From Enterobacter cloacae complex sp. ECNIH7 (GTDB lineage: Bacteria > Pseudomonadota > Gammaproteobacteria > Enterobacterales > Enterobacteriaceae), in assembly GCF_002208095.1 (NCBI RefSeq), contig NZ_CP017990.1, positions 4,278,001 to 4,342,000 of the forward strand: a stretch of 64,000 nt of DNA, in the 5' to 3' direction. Made by a program: the position numbers and the translations under genes. The notes under the pieces were generated by a model, which was given only the letters and a program-made list of their open reading frames with translations, was not told where the DNA came from and made no database searches. Position 1 is the first letter of the stretch; the number at the start of each line of letters is the position of its first letter. This document shows positions 28,396 to 37,066 of this stretch, one piece after another.

Positions 28396-29016
28396 ATGTC
28401 CAAAGTTGGTTATGCTCGAGTGAGTTCCACGGGTCAAAGCTTAGAAGTGCAACTGGGCAAGTTACATCGAGCTGAGTGCAATAAGATATATCAAGAAAAA
28501 CGCAGTGGGAGGACGGCTGAACGGTCTGAATTTCAATCTTGCATGAGTTATTTACGTGAAGGGGATACCCTAGTGGTAACCCGACTCGATCGTCTTGCTC
28601 GCTCAGTCGTCCACTTAGCCCAGATTGCTTCGCGTTTTCAAAGTGAAGGTATTGATTTGCTCGTTATCGATCAGAACATTGATACGAGCACTTCGACTGG
28701 GAGACTCATGTTCAATATGTTGGCTGCTATTGCTGAGTTTGAAAATGACTTGCGGACAGAGAGGCAAGCTGAAGGTATCGCAAAAGCACATGAAAATGGA
28801 GTTAAATTTGGTAGGCCTGTAAAACTTACGGACACCTTAAAACAAGCAATTTATGATAAAAGAGCTGAGGGGGCCACTATTGGTCAGCTTGCCAAGGAGT
28901 ATCACCTTGGAGAAGCTTCTATTTATCGGGCAATAAATTCAGTTAAGCAATCAATTGTTTCCCCCTACTCGATAGATGTTAAAGAGCTGCGAGATTATGG
29001 AAAATATAAAACGTGA
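28396..29016 (+). CDS. tnpR: Serine resolvase TnpR
   Basis: A 206-residue serine recombinase that resolves cointegrates. The catalytic region starts KVGYARVSSTGQSLEVQ (nucleophile Ser). The family segments LVVTRLDRLARSVVHL and LMFNMLAAIAEFENDLRTERQAEGIAKA follow, then a C-terminal helix-turn-helix (TIGQLAKEYHLGEASIYRAI). It is divergent from the toxin-antitoxin pair across the res site. Confidence 0.92.
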   Translation: MSKVGYARVSSTGQSLEVQLGKLHRAECNKIYQEKRSGRTAERSEFQSCMSYLREGDTLVVTRLDRLARSVVHLAQIASRFQSEGIDLLVIDQNIDTSTSTGRLMFNMLAAIAEFENDLRTERQAEGIAKAHENGVKFGRPVKLTDTLKQAIYDKRAEGATIGQLAKEYHLGEASIYRAINSVKQSIVSPYSIDVKELRDYGKYKT

Positions 29017-29133
29017 TTGATACTGACTATTGTATGTATTGACGTTTAAAATTAGCCTTACTGTATTAACGTAACATCAATAGGTATGATAAATTTTCCT
29101 TATCTAAAGAGCCTTAGCCTAACATTAATATTT

Positions 29134-29466
29134 CTACGAACAGTTAATGCAGCGAGTCACGGTAGGATCAAACATAAGCCGATTCAAATCGATATCTTCA
29201 CCACAGACAAAACAGCTGCCATATTCATCGCTATTTATGCGCAATAATGCACCTTCAATAACTTGTAACTGATGCTGCTTGCGTCTCGCAGTTTCTAATT
29301 CCATTTGCTGTCCTTGCAATGCATCTATACGTGAAAGACGTCCGAGTCGTGATTGGTCAAGTTCGACAACTTGCACATCACTCGTTTGTGCTGCAATCTG
29401 CGCTAACAAACTTTCCAGCATTTGCTGTAACTGTAAATGCAGTTGTTGCTTTAGCTGCTCGTTCAT
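29134..29466 (-). CDS. DksA/TraR-type C4 zinc-finger protein
   Basis: A 110-residue protein with a glutamine-rich coiled-coil N-terminus and a C-terminal DksA/TraR zinc finger (CFVCGEDIDLNRLMFDPTVTRCINC). Family members bind in the RNA polymerase secondary channel. GGAGGTG precedes the ATG. It is transcribed after the usp gene on the same strand and looks like transposon passenger DNA. Confidence 0.85.
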   Translation of the reverse strand: MNEQLKQQLHLQLQQMLESLLAQIAAQTSDVQVVELDQSRLGRLSRIDALQGQQMELETARRKQHQLQVIEGALLRINSDEYGSCFVCGEDIDLNRLMFDPTVTRCINCS

Positions 29467-29556
29467 TTCACCTCCAAACTTAAGCGTCAGAACCTATCTC
29501 TATTACTATGCACTAACCAGCGTCTTGGATACTGATTAGTGCAATATCAATAGCTG

Positions 29557-30242
29557 TTAGCGCAATAATAATAATGGGATATGGCTTTTACTGATCATCT
29601 TTGTGGTATTGCTTCCCACAAAAAACTCTCTTATCCGCGAATGGCCGTAGGCCCCCATCACCATAAGATCGATGTGATGCTCAAGTTGATAGATCTCAAG
29701 AGCCGTTTGAACTTCTCCCTGACAAACAGCGGTAACCACATTGAAATTCGCCGCCATCAGAGATTCGGTCACCAACGCCAGTTCTGCTGTCGCCTGTGAT
29801 TGAGCATCAGACACCATCACCAAATGACATTCAAGCCCTTTTAAGAGTGGACTTGTTAGCACTTGATTAAGGGCTTTTTTCGCAGTAATGCTGCCATCGT
29901 AGGCAATCATAAATCGTTTCGGTGCTTCAAACTCTGTCATCACCACTAAAATAGGCTGCTTAACTGTGCGAATGACGTTTTCTAGATGGCTGCCAATCGC
30001 CTGCGCTTGATCTTGATGTTGCTCCCCTTGACGCCCCATCACCACCAATCTGGCATGGGATTCTTGCTCTAACAGGGTTTCGACTAAATCGCCGTGACGC
30101 TGCAAGGTTTTAACCACGACTGCAGGTTGTGCCTCCACGATGCGCGTTTGCGCATCTTGCAACATATACTTACCCTGCTCGAGTGCCAGCTTGCCCCGGC
30201 GCGCTTCGAGCTCAACCATTTCATTGAGCAAGTGCTCCCGTG
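29557..30242 (-). pseudogene. Universal stress protein gene, 5' end removed by IS26
   Basis: A tandem-type UspA domain region is visible: LVVMGRQGEQHQDQAQAIGSHLENVIRTVKQPILVV ends the first domain and RFMIAYDGSITAKKALNQV starts the second, ending LMVMGAYGHSRIREFFVGSNTTKMISKSHIPLLLLR. The first domain lacks its N-terminal strand and start codon because IS26 begins at 30243. An apparent start (MQQC) lies inside the IS26 inverted repeat and is an artefact. Confidence 0.85.
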
Positions 30243-31062
30243 GGCACTGTTGCAAAGTTAGCGATGAGGCAGCCTTTTGTCTTATTCAAAGGCCTTACAT
30301 TTCAAAAACTCTGCTTACCAGGCGCATTTCGCCCAGGGGATCACCATAATAAAATGCTGAGGCCTGGCCTTTGCGTAGTGCACGCATCACCTCAATACCT
30401 TTGATGGTGGCGTAAGCCGTCTTCATGGATTTAAATCCCAGCGTGGCGCCGATTATCCGTTTCAGTTTGCCATGATCGCATTCAATCACGTTGTTCCGGT
30501 ACTTAATCTGTCGGTGTTCAACGTCAGACGGGCACCGGCCTTCGCGTTTGAGCAGAGCAAGCGCGCGACCATAGGCGGGCGCTTTATCCGTGTTGATGAA
30601 TCGCGGGATCTGCCACTTCTTCACGTTGTTGAGGATTTTACCCAGAAACCGGTATGCAGCTTTGCTGTTACGACGGGAGGAGAGATAAAAATCGACAGTG
30701 CGGCCCCGGCTGTCGACGGCCCGGTACAGATACGCCCAGCGGCCATTGACCTTCACGTAGGTTTCATCCATGTGCCACGGGCAAAGATCGGAAGGGTTAC
30801 GCCAGTACCAGCGCAGCCGTTTTTCCATTTCAGGCGCATAACGCTGAACCCAGCGGTAAATCGTGGAGTGATCGACATTCACTCCGCGTTCAGCCAGCAT
30901 CTCCTGCAGCTCACGGTAACTGATGCCGTATTTGCAGTACCAGCGTACGGCCCACAGAATGATGTCACGCTGAAAATGCCGGCCTTTGAATGGGTTCATG
31001 TGCAGCTCCATCAGCAAAAGGGGATGATAAGTTTATCACCACCGACTATTTGCAACAGTGCC
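30243..31062 (-). mobile_element. IS26: IS26 copy 1 (complete, 820 bp)
   Basis: Complete element with terminal repeats GGCACTGTTGCAAA at both ends. The flanking 8 bp differ (CTCCCGTG left, TCAGCAAT right), so there is no target duplication; it arrived by, or has since undergone, a cointegrate or deletion event. It has the same orientation as IS26 copy 2. Confidence 0.97.
30295..30999 (-). CDS. tnpA: IS26 transposase
   Basis: The 234-residue IS6-family DDE transposase, starting MNPFKGRHFQRDIILW. An upstream in-frame ATG adds six residues but is not the accepted start. Motifs include CPWHMDETYVKVNGRW (first D) and FINTDKAPAYG (second D). Full length and apparently active. Confidence 0.97.
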   Translation of the reverse strand: MNPFKGRHFQRDIILWAVRWYCKYGISYRELQEMLAERGVNVDHSTIYRWVQRYAPEMEKRLRWYWRNPSDLCPWHMDETYVKVNGRWAYLYRAVDSRGRTVDFYLSSRRNSKAAYRFLGKILNNVKKWQIPRFINTDKAPAYGRALALLKREGRCPSDVEHRQIKYRNNVIECDHGKLKRIIGATLGFKSMKTAYATIKGIEVMRALRKGQASAFYYGDPLGEMRLVSRVFEM

Positions 31063-31082
31063 TCAGCAATCATATTTTTAAA

Positions 31083-31967
31083 TTATATAACTCCCAACTG
31101 AGCTTTTGCTCCAACGATAAGGCTTTCATTTTGAGTTTCTAAGGCAAATAAACCATACATCAAAGGAGAGGCCGCTGCTCTTTCTAAAGTCTGTTCATAT
31201 AGTTTATTCCAAACTTTACCCCCTAGTTTTTCATACTCGATGATTAGAGTTTTGAGGCTTTCTTCTCCAAACAAAGTTACATGCCCAGCAAAATCAATCG
31301 CTGGGTCATCTATATGGGCTGTTGACCAATCAATAACGCCTGAAACAGCTCCATCCTTTGAAGCTAGTACATGCCCAGCATATAAATCGCCATGTATAAA
31401 TTGGGTGAAATCTGCCCATAGAACATCATTATCCAACCATTTTCTGTAGCGGGTTTCCAATTGCTCACTTATACCAATTTCAGATTTTACTAACTGCAAA
31501 TTGTTTGCTATTTCAGGTCTTAAATCTGAAGGTTTCATAATTTTCAAATCATTTTCCCGAACTTCTTTTTCAGGAATACTATGGATTTCAAATAAGGTTT
31601 TTGCCAAAGATGTTATGTATTTCGGGCTATCTTTGTCCATATTCCAAATTATTTCATAGGTTTCAGCATCCAAATTTAAAACAGGATTATCTTTAAGTAT
31701 GGGATAAGCCACTAATTCTGTAGATGAAATTCTCCAATCAGGAACCTCTACAGAAAGATGTTTTTTTACCAATTCTAAAATGCGTTTTTCTTTCTTGATT
31801 TGTTCCCTCATGCCATCACGACGAGGAATACGCAGCAACCATTGTTGCCCCTTTGTATCAAGAGCAAAAACGACCTTAAAATCAATGCCCATTTCATTGA
31901 AATTCATTTTGTCCGTAAGCAACAAGCCGTGTGCTTCAGCAAGTGATTGAATATCTTGAATTGTCAT
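31083..31967 (-). CDS. mph(E): Mph(E) macrolide 2'-phosphotransferase
   Basis: Inactivates 14- and 15-membered macrolides by phosphorylating the 2'-OH of desosamine. The 294-residue product has the APH/Mph motifs FIHGDLYAGHV (catalytic Asp region) and GVIDWSTAHIDDPAIDF (metal-binding Asp). The start MTIQDIQSLAEAHGLLL matches Mph(E). It follows msr(E) after 55 nt and is very AT-rich compared with its surroundings, suggesting a different original host such as Acinetobacter. Confidence 0.95.
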   Translation of the reverse strand: MTIQDIQSLAEAHGLLLTDKMNFNEMGIDFKVVFALDTKGQQWLLRIPRRDGMREQIKKEKRILELVKKHLSVEVPDWRISSTELVAYPILKDNPVLNLDAETYEIIWNMDKDSPKYITSLAKTLFEIHSIPEKEVRENDLKIMKPSDLRPEIANNLQLVKSEIGISEQLETRYRKWLDNDVLWADFTQFIHGDLYAGHVLASKDGAVSGVIDWSTAHIDDPAIDFAGHVTLFGEESLKTLIIEYEKLGGKVWNKLYEQTLERAAASPLMYGLFALETQNESLIVGAKAQLGVI

Positions 31968-32022
31968 TTTTAATTTCCTTTAAAGAGTTCAATAATTAAT
32001 GTTCGGATTAGATTGGCTATCA

Positions 32023-33498
32023 TTAACAATCTCTCTCAAAAGTCTTGATGATTTTGTGGTCTTTGATCTCGTAGATAATGTCAGCAATATTATCGACCAA
32101 TTGCTTGTCATGAGATACGAAGATAATAGTTCCTGCATAGGACTTCATCATTGTTTCTAATGCGGCAATACTTTTTAGGTCAAGATAGTTTCCTGGTTCA
32201 TCCATAAGCAAAATATTATATTTTCCTAAAAGCATTTTGGATAAAAGCAGTTTGATGATTTCACCTCCCGATAAGTCGGATAAGTTTTTTTGAATATCAT
32301 TCGCTCCGATCCCCATTGAAGCCAATACTGCACGAATTTCCGCAACTGTGTACTCGCACTCTTCCTGCATAAAGGAGAGCACAGATTTATGCGTGTTAAA
32401 TTTATATCCTGTTTGTGTAAAGTAGCCAATTTCAGCTTTTGGAGATATGGTTAATCCATCAGCACGTTCTGATATCATTTTTAACAAGGACGTTTTCCCT
32501 GTTCCATTCGATCCAGTTATAGCGACTTTAGCGCCAAGCGGTATTATAAAGTTAGCGTCATCAAAGATAGTACGGCTACCAAATTTTAAGCTCAGACCAT
32601 CTGCCGTAATCGGGAACTTATTGTGCAGTTCTAGGGCTGAACTTTGACGAAAACGAATAGAACGCAAATGCTCTGGTGCTTGAATATCTTCTAATGCAGC
32701 CAAACGCTTTTCCATACTCTTAGCTGCCTGATACAGTTTTCTTTGCTTGGTGCCAGTCATTTTTGCATGCCCAAGTCGTCCAGCACTTTCGGTAGAGTTT
32801 TTGGATTTTTCTCCTTTTTTCTTATTGTCTAATCGATTAGCTTGCTGGCGTTTTTCTTGCACAGCAGATTCTAATCGCTCCCGTTCCTTCATCATCAGCT
32901 CATATTCTACGGCTTGGTGTTGTCGCTCTTCTTCTTTTTGACGCAAGTAATCCGAGTAACCACCCCAATATTCCGTAATTTTACCGTCTTTTAACTCCCA
33001 TATCTTGTCTACAACCATATCAAGAAAATATCGGTCATGACTGATAACAAGTAATGCTCCATCAAATGCTTTAAGTTGACCAATAAGTAGATCTATTCCA
33101 TTGAGATCAAGGTGGCTGGTTGGTTCATCCGCTAGAATGCCATGTACTTGTTGGGAAAATGCGGCAGCAATTTTTGCACGAGTTTCCTCTCCGCCACTCA
33201 TTGTGTCGTTTTGTACATTGGAAACACCAAGGCGAGATAACATTGCCCGGTCTTCGACCGTTTCTATTTCGATTCCGCCCAGTTGGCTGATATGTGCAAA
33301 ATCACCAAAACGCTGTAATGTCGCTTCGGCTAAAACAATTTCGCCATTAAGTACTTTGAGTAAACTACTCTTTCCTGCTCCGTTATCACCCACAAGACCA
33401 ATACGGTCATAAGAGTGAATTTCCAATTCATCAATATCCAAAACATCACGCCCAGCATAATCCAAGCGTATGTTTCTCGCTTTAATAATTAAACTCAT
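32023..33498 (-). CDS. msr(E): Msr(E) ABC-F ribosomal protection protein
   Basis: Protects ribosomes from macrolides and streptogramin B by displacing the drug. The 491-residue protein has two ABC domains without membrane segments: first Walker A GDNGAGKS (37-44) with signature MSGGEETR, and second Walker A GSNGTGKT with LSGGEIIK. They are joined by a charged ABC-F linker rich in K, E and R. Upstream lies a long leader with hairpins (see regulatory entry). It is co-transcribed with mph(E). Confidence 0.95.
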   Translation of the reverse strand: MSLIIKARNIRLDYAGRDVLDIDELEIHSYDRIGLVGDNGAGKSSLLKVLNGEIVLAEATLQRFGDFAHISQLGGIEIETVEDRAMLSRLGVSNVQNDTMSGGEETRAKIAAAFSQQVHGILADEPTSHLDLNGIDLLIGQLKAFDGALLVISHDRYFLDMVVDKIWELKDGKITEYWGGYSDYLRQKEEERQHQAVEYELMMKERERLESAVQEKRQQANRLDNKKKGEKSKNSTESAGRLGHAKMTGTKQRKLYQAAKSMEKRLAALEDIQAPEHLRSIRFRQSSALELHNKFPITADGLSLKFGSRTIFDDANFIIPLGAKVAITGSNGTGKTSLLKMISERADGLTISPKAEIGYFTQTGYKFNTHKSVLSFMQEECEYTVAEIRAVLASMGIGANDIQKNLSDLSGGEIIKLLLSKMLLGKYNILLMDEPGNYLDLKSIAALETMMKSYAGTIIFVSHDKQLVDNIADIIYEIKDHKIIKTFERDC

Positions 33499-33745
33499 TT
33501 TTATTTACTCCTGTTTAGCTCTTGAAATTTTTTATGCAGCAAACAGGATTTAGGTGAAAACAAAAGCTAGCATCACAGTGTCCTCCCAAAAAAAAAGCTA
33601 TTCATCCACAGGGTGGACAAATAGCTAGTCAATTAAGTTATAACTGGAAACTATGCACTAAAAGCATACTTATAAATTAAGCATACTTTTACTTTATATA
33701 TCCGCATATATTCTTAAAGACACAACAAAAGCCCACCATTATAAA
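33499..33745 (-). promoter_or_regulatory. msr(E) leader: promoter, terminator-like hairpin, leader peptide, RBS-blocking hairpin
   Basis: Read on the minus strand. A -10 box TATAAT lies at 33743-33738. A hairpin (AGCTATT..AATAGCT with inner TCCAC..GTGGA, 33626-33596) is followed by nine T residues and looks like an intrinsic terminator or attenuator. Right after it GGGAGG (33587-33582) precedes a 7-codon ORF MLAFVFT (33573-33550). AAACAGG/CCTGTTT (33541-33547 with 33510-33516) can then pair and cover the AGGAG of msr(E). The layout fits drug-inducible attenuation. Function is inferred. Confidence 0.55.
33588..33626 (-). terminator. Attenuator-type terminator in msr(E) leader
   Basis: The stem AGCTATTcATCCAC / GTGGAcAAATAGCT, broken by a C-C mismatch and short loop, is followed on the minus strand by nine consecutive T residues about 90 nt before the msr(E) start codon. 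By sequence this is one of the strongest terminators in the window, yet it lies inside a leader. Confidence 0.7.
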
Positions 33746-34125
33746 ATAGTGTCACTATGCAAATAGTTGTGTCTTAACGAATGCGGATAGAATGCATAAA
33801 CTTACCTAAAAAATAAAATTCAGTTTTATGATAACTTTACTGTTAAAAGAAGTCTAGACAACCTTGTTTTATGCTTGGATATAAGGCTTATTTTAGGCAC
33901 TGTTGCAAAGTTAGCGATGAGGCAGCCTTTTGTCTTATTCAAAGGCCTTACATTTCAAAAACTCTGCTTACCAGGCGCATTTCGCCCAGGGGATCACCAT
34001 AATAAAATGCTGAGGCCTGGCCTTTGCGTAGTGCACGCATCACCTCAATACCTTTGATGGTGGCGTAAGCCGTCTTCATGGATTTAAATCCCAGCGTGGC
34101 GCCGATTATCCGTTTCAGTTTGCCA

Positions 34126-35416
34126 GGTAGTGTTCAGAATTCTGTGTCATTTCATTAAACTACGACAAAAAGAGATGACACATGACCAAACCATCCTTCG
34201 ATATCGAAGCTGCATTGCAAGCCTTGCGTGACGGTAAAGACCTGACTGGCAAAGACGGCATTCTTACCCCGCTTATCAAGCAATTGACCGAAGCGGCCAT
34301 GCAGGCCGAACTTGAGCAGCACCTCGCCCAAGATGAAACGCCCAATCGCAAAAACGGCTCAACATCCAAGACCATCAAAAGCATCGCTGGGCGCTTTGAA
34401 CTCAATACGCCTCGTGATCGGGCCGGTACCTTTGAGCCGCAAATCATCAAAAAACACCAGACCCAGTTGACTGACGAGCTGGAGCGCAAAATCATCGCCC
34501 TGTTTGCGCTTGGAACTAGCTACCAGGATATCCGGGCGCATATCGAAGAGTTGTACGGCATCCATCTGTCCAACGGTACGCTCAACGCCGTGACTGACAA
34601 GCTGCTGCCTGAGTTACAAGCCTGGCGTGACCGTGAGCTGGATGCGATTTATCCGGTGATGTGGCTCGATGCCATTCACTACAAGATCAAGGAAAATGGC
34701 CGCTATATCACCAAAGCTGTTTACACCATTCTGGGCCTGAATGTCGAAGGTAAAAAAGAGCTGCTCGGTCTTTATCTGTCAGAGCATGAAGGGGCCCATC
34801 ACTGGTTAAGCGTGCTGACCGATCTGCATAACCGGGGTGTCAAAGACATACTGATTGCCTGTGTGGATGGCTTGAAGGGCTTCCCTGAGGCCATCGCAAG
34901 TATCTATCCTCGAACGGAAGTTCAGCACTGCGTCATCCACCAGATCCGCAACTCATTGAAATATGTTGCCAGCAAGAACCAGAAAGCCTTCATGGTGGAT
35001 CTGAAGTGCGTGTACAAAGCGGCTACCCTGAGTGCGGCTGAATCGGCGCTGGATGAGTTGGAGGCCAAGTGGGGCGAGAAATACCCAGTCGTCATTAAAT
35101 CCTGGCGCAATAAATGGGAGACGCTGTCGGCCTATTTTAAATACCCGGAATACGTCAGAACCGCCATCTACACGACCAATGCGGTCGAGGCGGTACACCG
35201 GCAGTTCCGCAAACTGACGAAAACCAAAGGCGGTTTCGCCAATGAAAACAGTTTGCTCAAGCTGTTATACGCCGGTATGTTGCAGGCATCAGAACGCTGG
35301 ACGCTCCCCATCCAGAATTGGAATCTGACGCTGTCGCAGCTATCGATCCATTTCCCCGGCAGATTGGATGATCATATTGACCTATGATCGGCTGACACAG
35401 AATATTGAACACCCTC
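34126..35416 (+). mobile_element. IS256-family insertion sequence (1291 bp)
   Basis: It is bounded by imperfect inverted repeats (left GGTAGTGTTCAG, right end complement GAGGGTGTTCAA, 18 of 23 positions equal) and an 8-bp target duplication GTTTGCCA in IS26. Length, repeats and 8-bp duplication are typical of IS256-family elements. I do not name the exact IS. Confidence 0.93.
34182..35387 (+). CDS. IS256-family transposase
   Basis: A 401-residue mutator-type DDE transposase. Motifs are MWLDAIHYKIKENGR (first Asp), CVDGLKGFPEAI (second Asp) and TTNAVEAVHRQFRKLTKTKGGF (Glu region), with the HQIRNSLKYV segment between. It fills the element almost end to end and looks intact. Confidence 0.95.
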   Translation: MTKPSFDIEAALQALRDGKDLTGKDGILTPLIKQLTEAAMQAELEQHLAQDETPNRKNGSTSKTIKSIAGRFELNTPRDRAGTFEPQIIKKHQTQLTDELERKIIALFALGTSYQDIRAHIEELYGIHLSNGTLNAVTDKLLPELQAWRDRELDAIYPVMWLDAIHYKIKENGRYITKAVYTILGLNVEGKKELLGLYLSEHEGAHHWLSVLTDLHNRGVKDILIACVDGLKGFPEAIASIYPRTEVQHCVIHQIRNSLKYVASKNQKAFMVDLKCVYKAATLSAAESALDELEAKWGEKYPVVIKSWRNKWETLSAYFKYPEYVRTAIYTTNAVEAVHRQFRKLTKTKGGFANENSLLKLLYAGMLQASERWTLPIQNWNLTLSQLSIHFPGRLDDHIDL

Positions 35417-36014
35417 GTTTGCCATGATCGCATTCAATCACGTTGTTCCGGTACTTAATCTGTCGGTGTTCAACGTCAGACGGGCACCGGCCTTCGCGTT
35501 TGAGCAGAGCAAGCGCGCGACCATAGGCGGGCGCTTTATCCGTGTTGATGAATCGCGGGATCTGCCACTTCTTCACGTTGTTGAGGATTTTACCCAGAAA
35601 CCGGTATGCAGCTTTGCTGTTACGACGGGAGGAGAGATAAAAATCGACAGTGCGGCCCCGGCTGTCGACGGCCCGGTACAGATACGCCCAGCGGCCATTG
35701 ACCTTCACGTAGGTTTCATCCATGTGCCACGGGCAAAGATCGGAAGGGTTACGCCAGTACCAGCGCAGCCGTTTTTCCATTTCAGGCGCATAACGCTGAA
35801 CCCAGCGGTAAATCGTGGAGTGATCGACATTCACTCCGCGTTCAGCCAGCATCTCCTGCAGCTCACGGTAACTGATGCCGTATTTGCAGTACCAGCGTAC
35901 GGCCCACAGAATGATGTCACGCTGAAAATGCCGGCCTTTGAATGGGTTCATGTGCAGCTCCATCAGCAAAAGGGGATGATAAGTTTATCACCACCGACTA
36001 TTTGCAACAGTGCC

Positions 36015-36073
36015 CCAATCTCGACTATGCTCAATACTCGTGTGCACCAAAGCGAGGTGAGCATGGCGACGGA
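36015..36073. other. Remnant of integron outer (IRt) flank
   Basis: These 59 bp between IS26 and IS6100 match, as I recall it, the stretch that lies between IS6100 and the IRt end of In4-type class 1 integrons. IS26 has removed the remainder including IRt itself. No gene is present. Confidence 0.55.
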
Positions 36074-36953
36074 GGCTCTGTTGCAAAGATTGGCGGCAGT
36101 CAGAGGTAGGCTGTCGCTCTGCGCCGATCAGGCGGCTGCTGCGAAATGGTGGTTGAGCATGCCCATGGCCTCCGTCAGCGCCGAGGGCCCAATGCCAAAA
36201 GCTCTCTCCACAAGGCGCACCTCGCCCCTGATGCCGGGCTGCAGGCACCAGGGGCGAGCCTGTCCTTTGCGCAGGGCTCGCATGACTTCGAATCCCTTGA
36301 TCGTGGCATAGGCCGTGGGGATCGATTTGAAACCGCGCACCGGCTTGATCAGTATCTTGAGCTTTCCGTGATCGGCCTCGATCACGTTATTGAGATACTT
36401 CACCTGCCGGTGGGCCGTCTCCCGGTCCAGCTTTCCTTCGCGCTTCAATTCGGTGATCGCTGCACCATAGCTCGGCGCTTTGTCGGTATTGAGCGTGGCA
36501 GGCTTTTCCCAGTGCTTCAGGCCTCGCAGGGCCTTGCCCAGGAACCGCTTCGCTGCCTTGGCGCTGCGGGTCGGCGACAGGTAGAAATCGATCGTGTCGC
36601 CCCGCTTGTCGACTGCCCGGTACAGGTAGGTCCACTTGCCCCGCACCTTGACGTAGGTTTCATCCAGGCGCCAGCTCGGATCAAAGCCACGCCGCCAGAA
36701 CCAGCGCAGCCGCTTCTCCATCTCCGGGGCGTAGCACTGGACCCAGCGATAGATCGTCGTATGGTCGACCGAAATGCCGCGTTCCGCCAGCATTTCCTCA
36801 AGGTCGCGATAGCTGATCGGATAGCGACAATACCAGCGCACCGCCCACAGGATCACATCACCCTGGAAATGGCGCCACTTGAAATCCGTCATCGTTCCGT
36901 CCGTCCAATCTCCGCCAAGCATGCTCAAGCTTCACGATTTTTGCAACAGAGCC
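36074..36953 (-). mobile_element. IS6100: IS6100 (complete, 880 bp)
   Basis: Complete IS6-family element with terminal repeats GGCTCTGTTGCAAA at both ends and the canonical 880-bp length. It closes the sul1 end of the first integron, as in In4-type integrons, and has cut the 3'-conserved segment before orf5. Confidence 0.96.
36128..36892 (-). CDS. tnpA: IS6100 transposase
   Basis: A 254-residue IS6-family transposase from MTDFKWRHFQGDVILW. A longer frame with 12 extra residues exists upstream. Motifs are WRLDETYVKVRGKW and TLNTDKAPSYG, analogous to IS26. Intact. Confidence 0.95.
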   Translation of the reverse strand: MTDFKWRHFQGDVILWAVRWYCRYPISYRDLEEMLAERGISVDHTTIYRWVQCYAPEMEKRLRWFWRRGFDPSWRLDETYVKVRGKWTYLYRAVDKRGDTIDFYLSPTRSAKAAKRFLGKALRGLKHWEKPATLNTDKAPSYGAAITELKREGKLDRETAHRQVKYLNNVIEADHGKLKILIKPVRGFKSIPTAYATIKGFEVMRALRKGQARPWCLQPGIRGEVRLVERAFGIGPSALTEAMGMLNHHFAAAA

Positions 36954-37066
36954 CGGTATGAACCGCCGCCTCATAGTGCAGTTTGATCCTGACGAGCCCA
37001 GCATGTCTGCGCCCACCTTCGCGGAACCTGACCAGGGTCCGCTAGCGGGCGGCCGGAAGGTGAATG
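36954..37066. other. 3'-conserved-segment remnant between IS6100 and sul1
   Basis: Sequence downstream of sul1 that normally leads to orf5; IS6100 has cut it before the orf5 start. The part nearest sul1 (from 37043) is identical to the ISCR1-sul1 boundary at 44671. No gene is present. Confidence 0.7.

Larger units (their letters stand above)
24498..30242. mobile_element. Tn3-family transposon with toxin-antitoxin module, right end lost
   Basis: The element starts with GGCTAAATTTGCCCAACGCG at about 24498 inside yghB. It carries tnpA, a ParE/Phd-like pair, a candidate res site, tnpR, a DksA/TraR-type gene and a cut usp gene. The opposite inverted repeat is not visible; IS26 at 30243 has replaced it. 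Base composition is AT-richer than the chromosome and than the Tn21-type element at the other end. The precise left boundary (24498 plus or minus 2) is judged from loss of YghB similarity. Confidence 0.75.
33948..35951 (-). pseudogene. tnpA: IS26 transposase, disrupted
   Basis: The reading frame begins at 35951 (MNPFKGRH) and is cut at codon CDHGK by the inserted IS. The remaining C-terminal codons lie at 33948-34125. It cannot make an intact transposase, but copy 1 could act on these ends in trans. Confidence 0.95.
33896..36014 (-). mobile_element. IS26: IS26 copy 2, split by an IS256-family element
   Basis: The two parts, 33896-34125 and 35425-36014, add up to exactly 820 bp of IS26. The junction carries the 8-bp duplication GTTTGCCA. 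It has the same orientation as copy 1, so the pair brackets msr(E)-mph(E) as an IS26 pseudo-compound transposon. The outer 8 bp (TTATTTTA and CCAATCTC) are not duplicated. Confidence 0.96.

Noticed and set aside
36954..37004. Possible orf5 fragment after sul1
   Set aside because: The stretch precedes the usual orf5 start codon; IS6100 removed orf5 completely, so no fragment is called.
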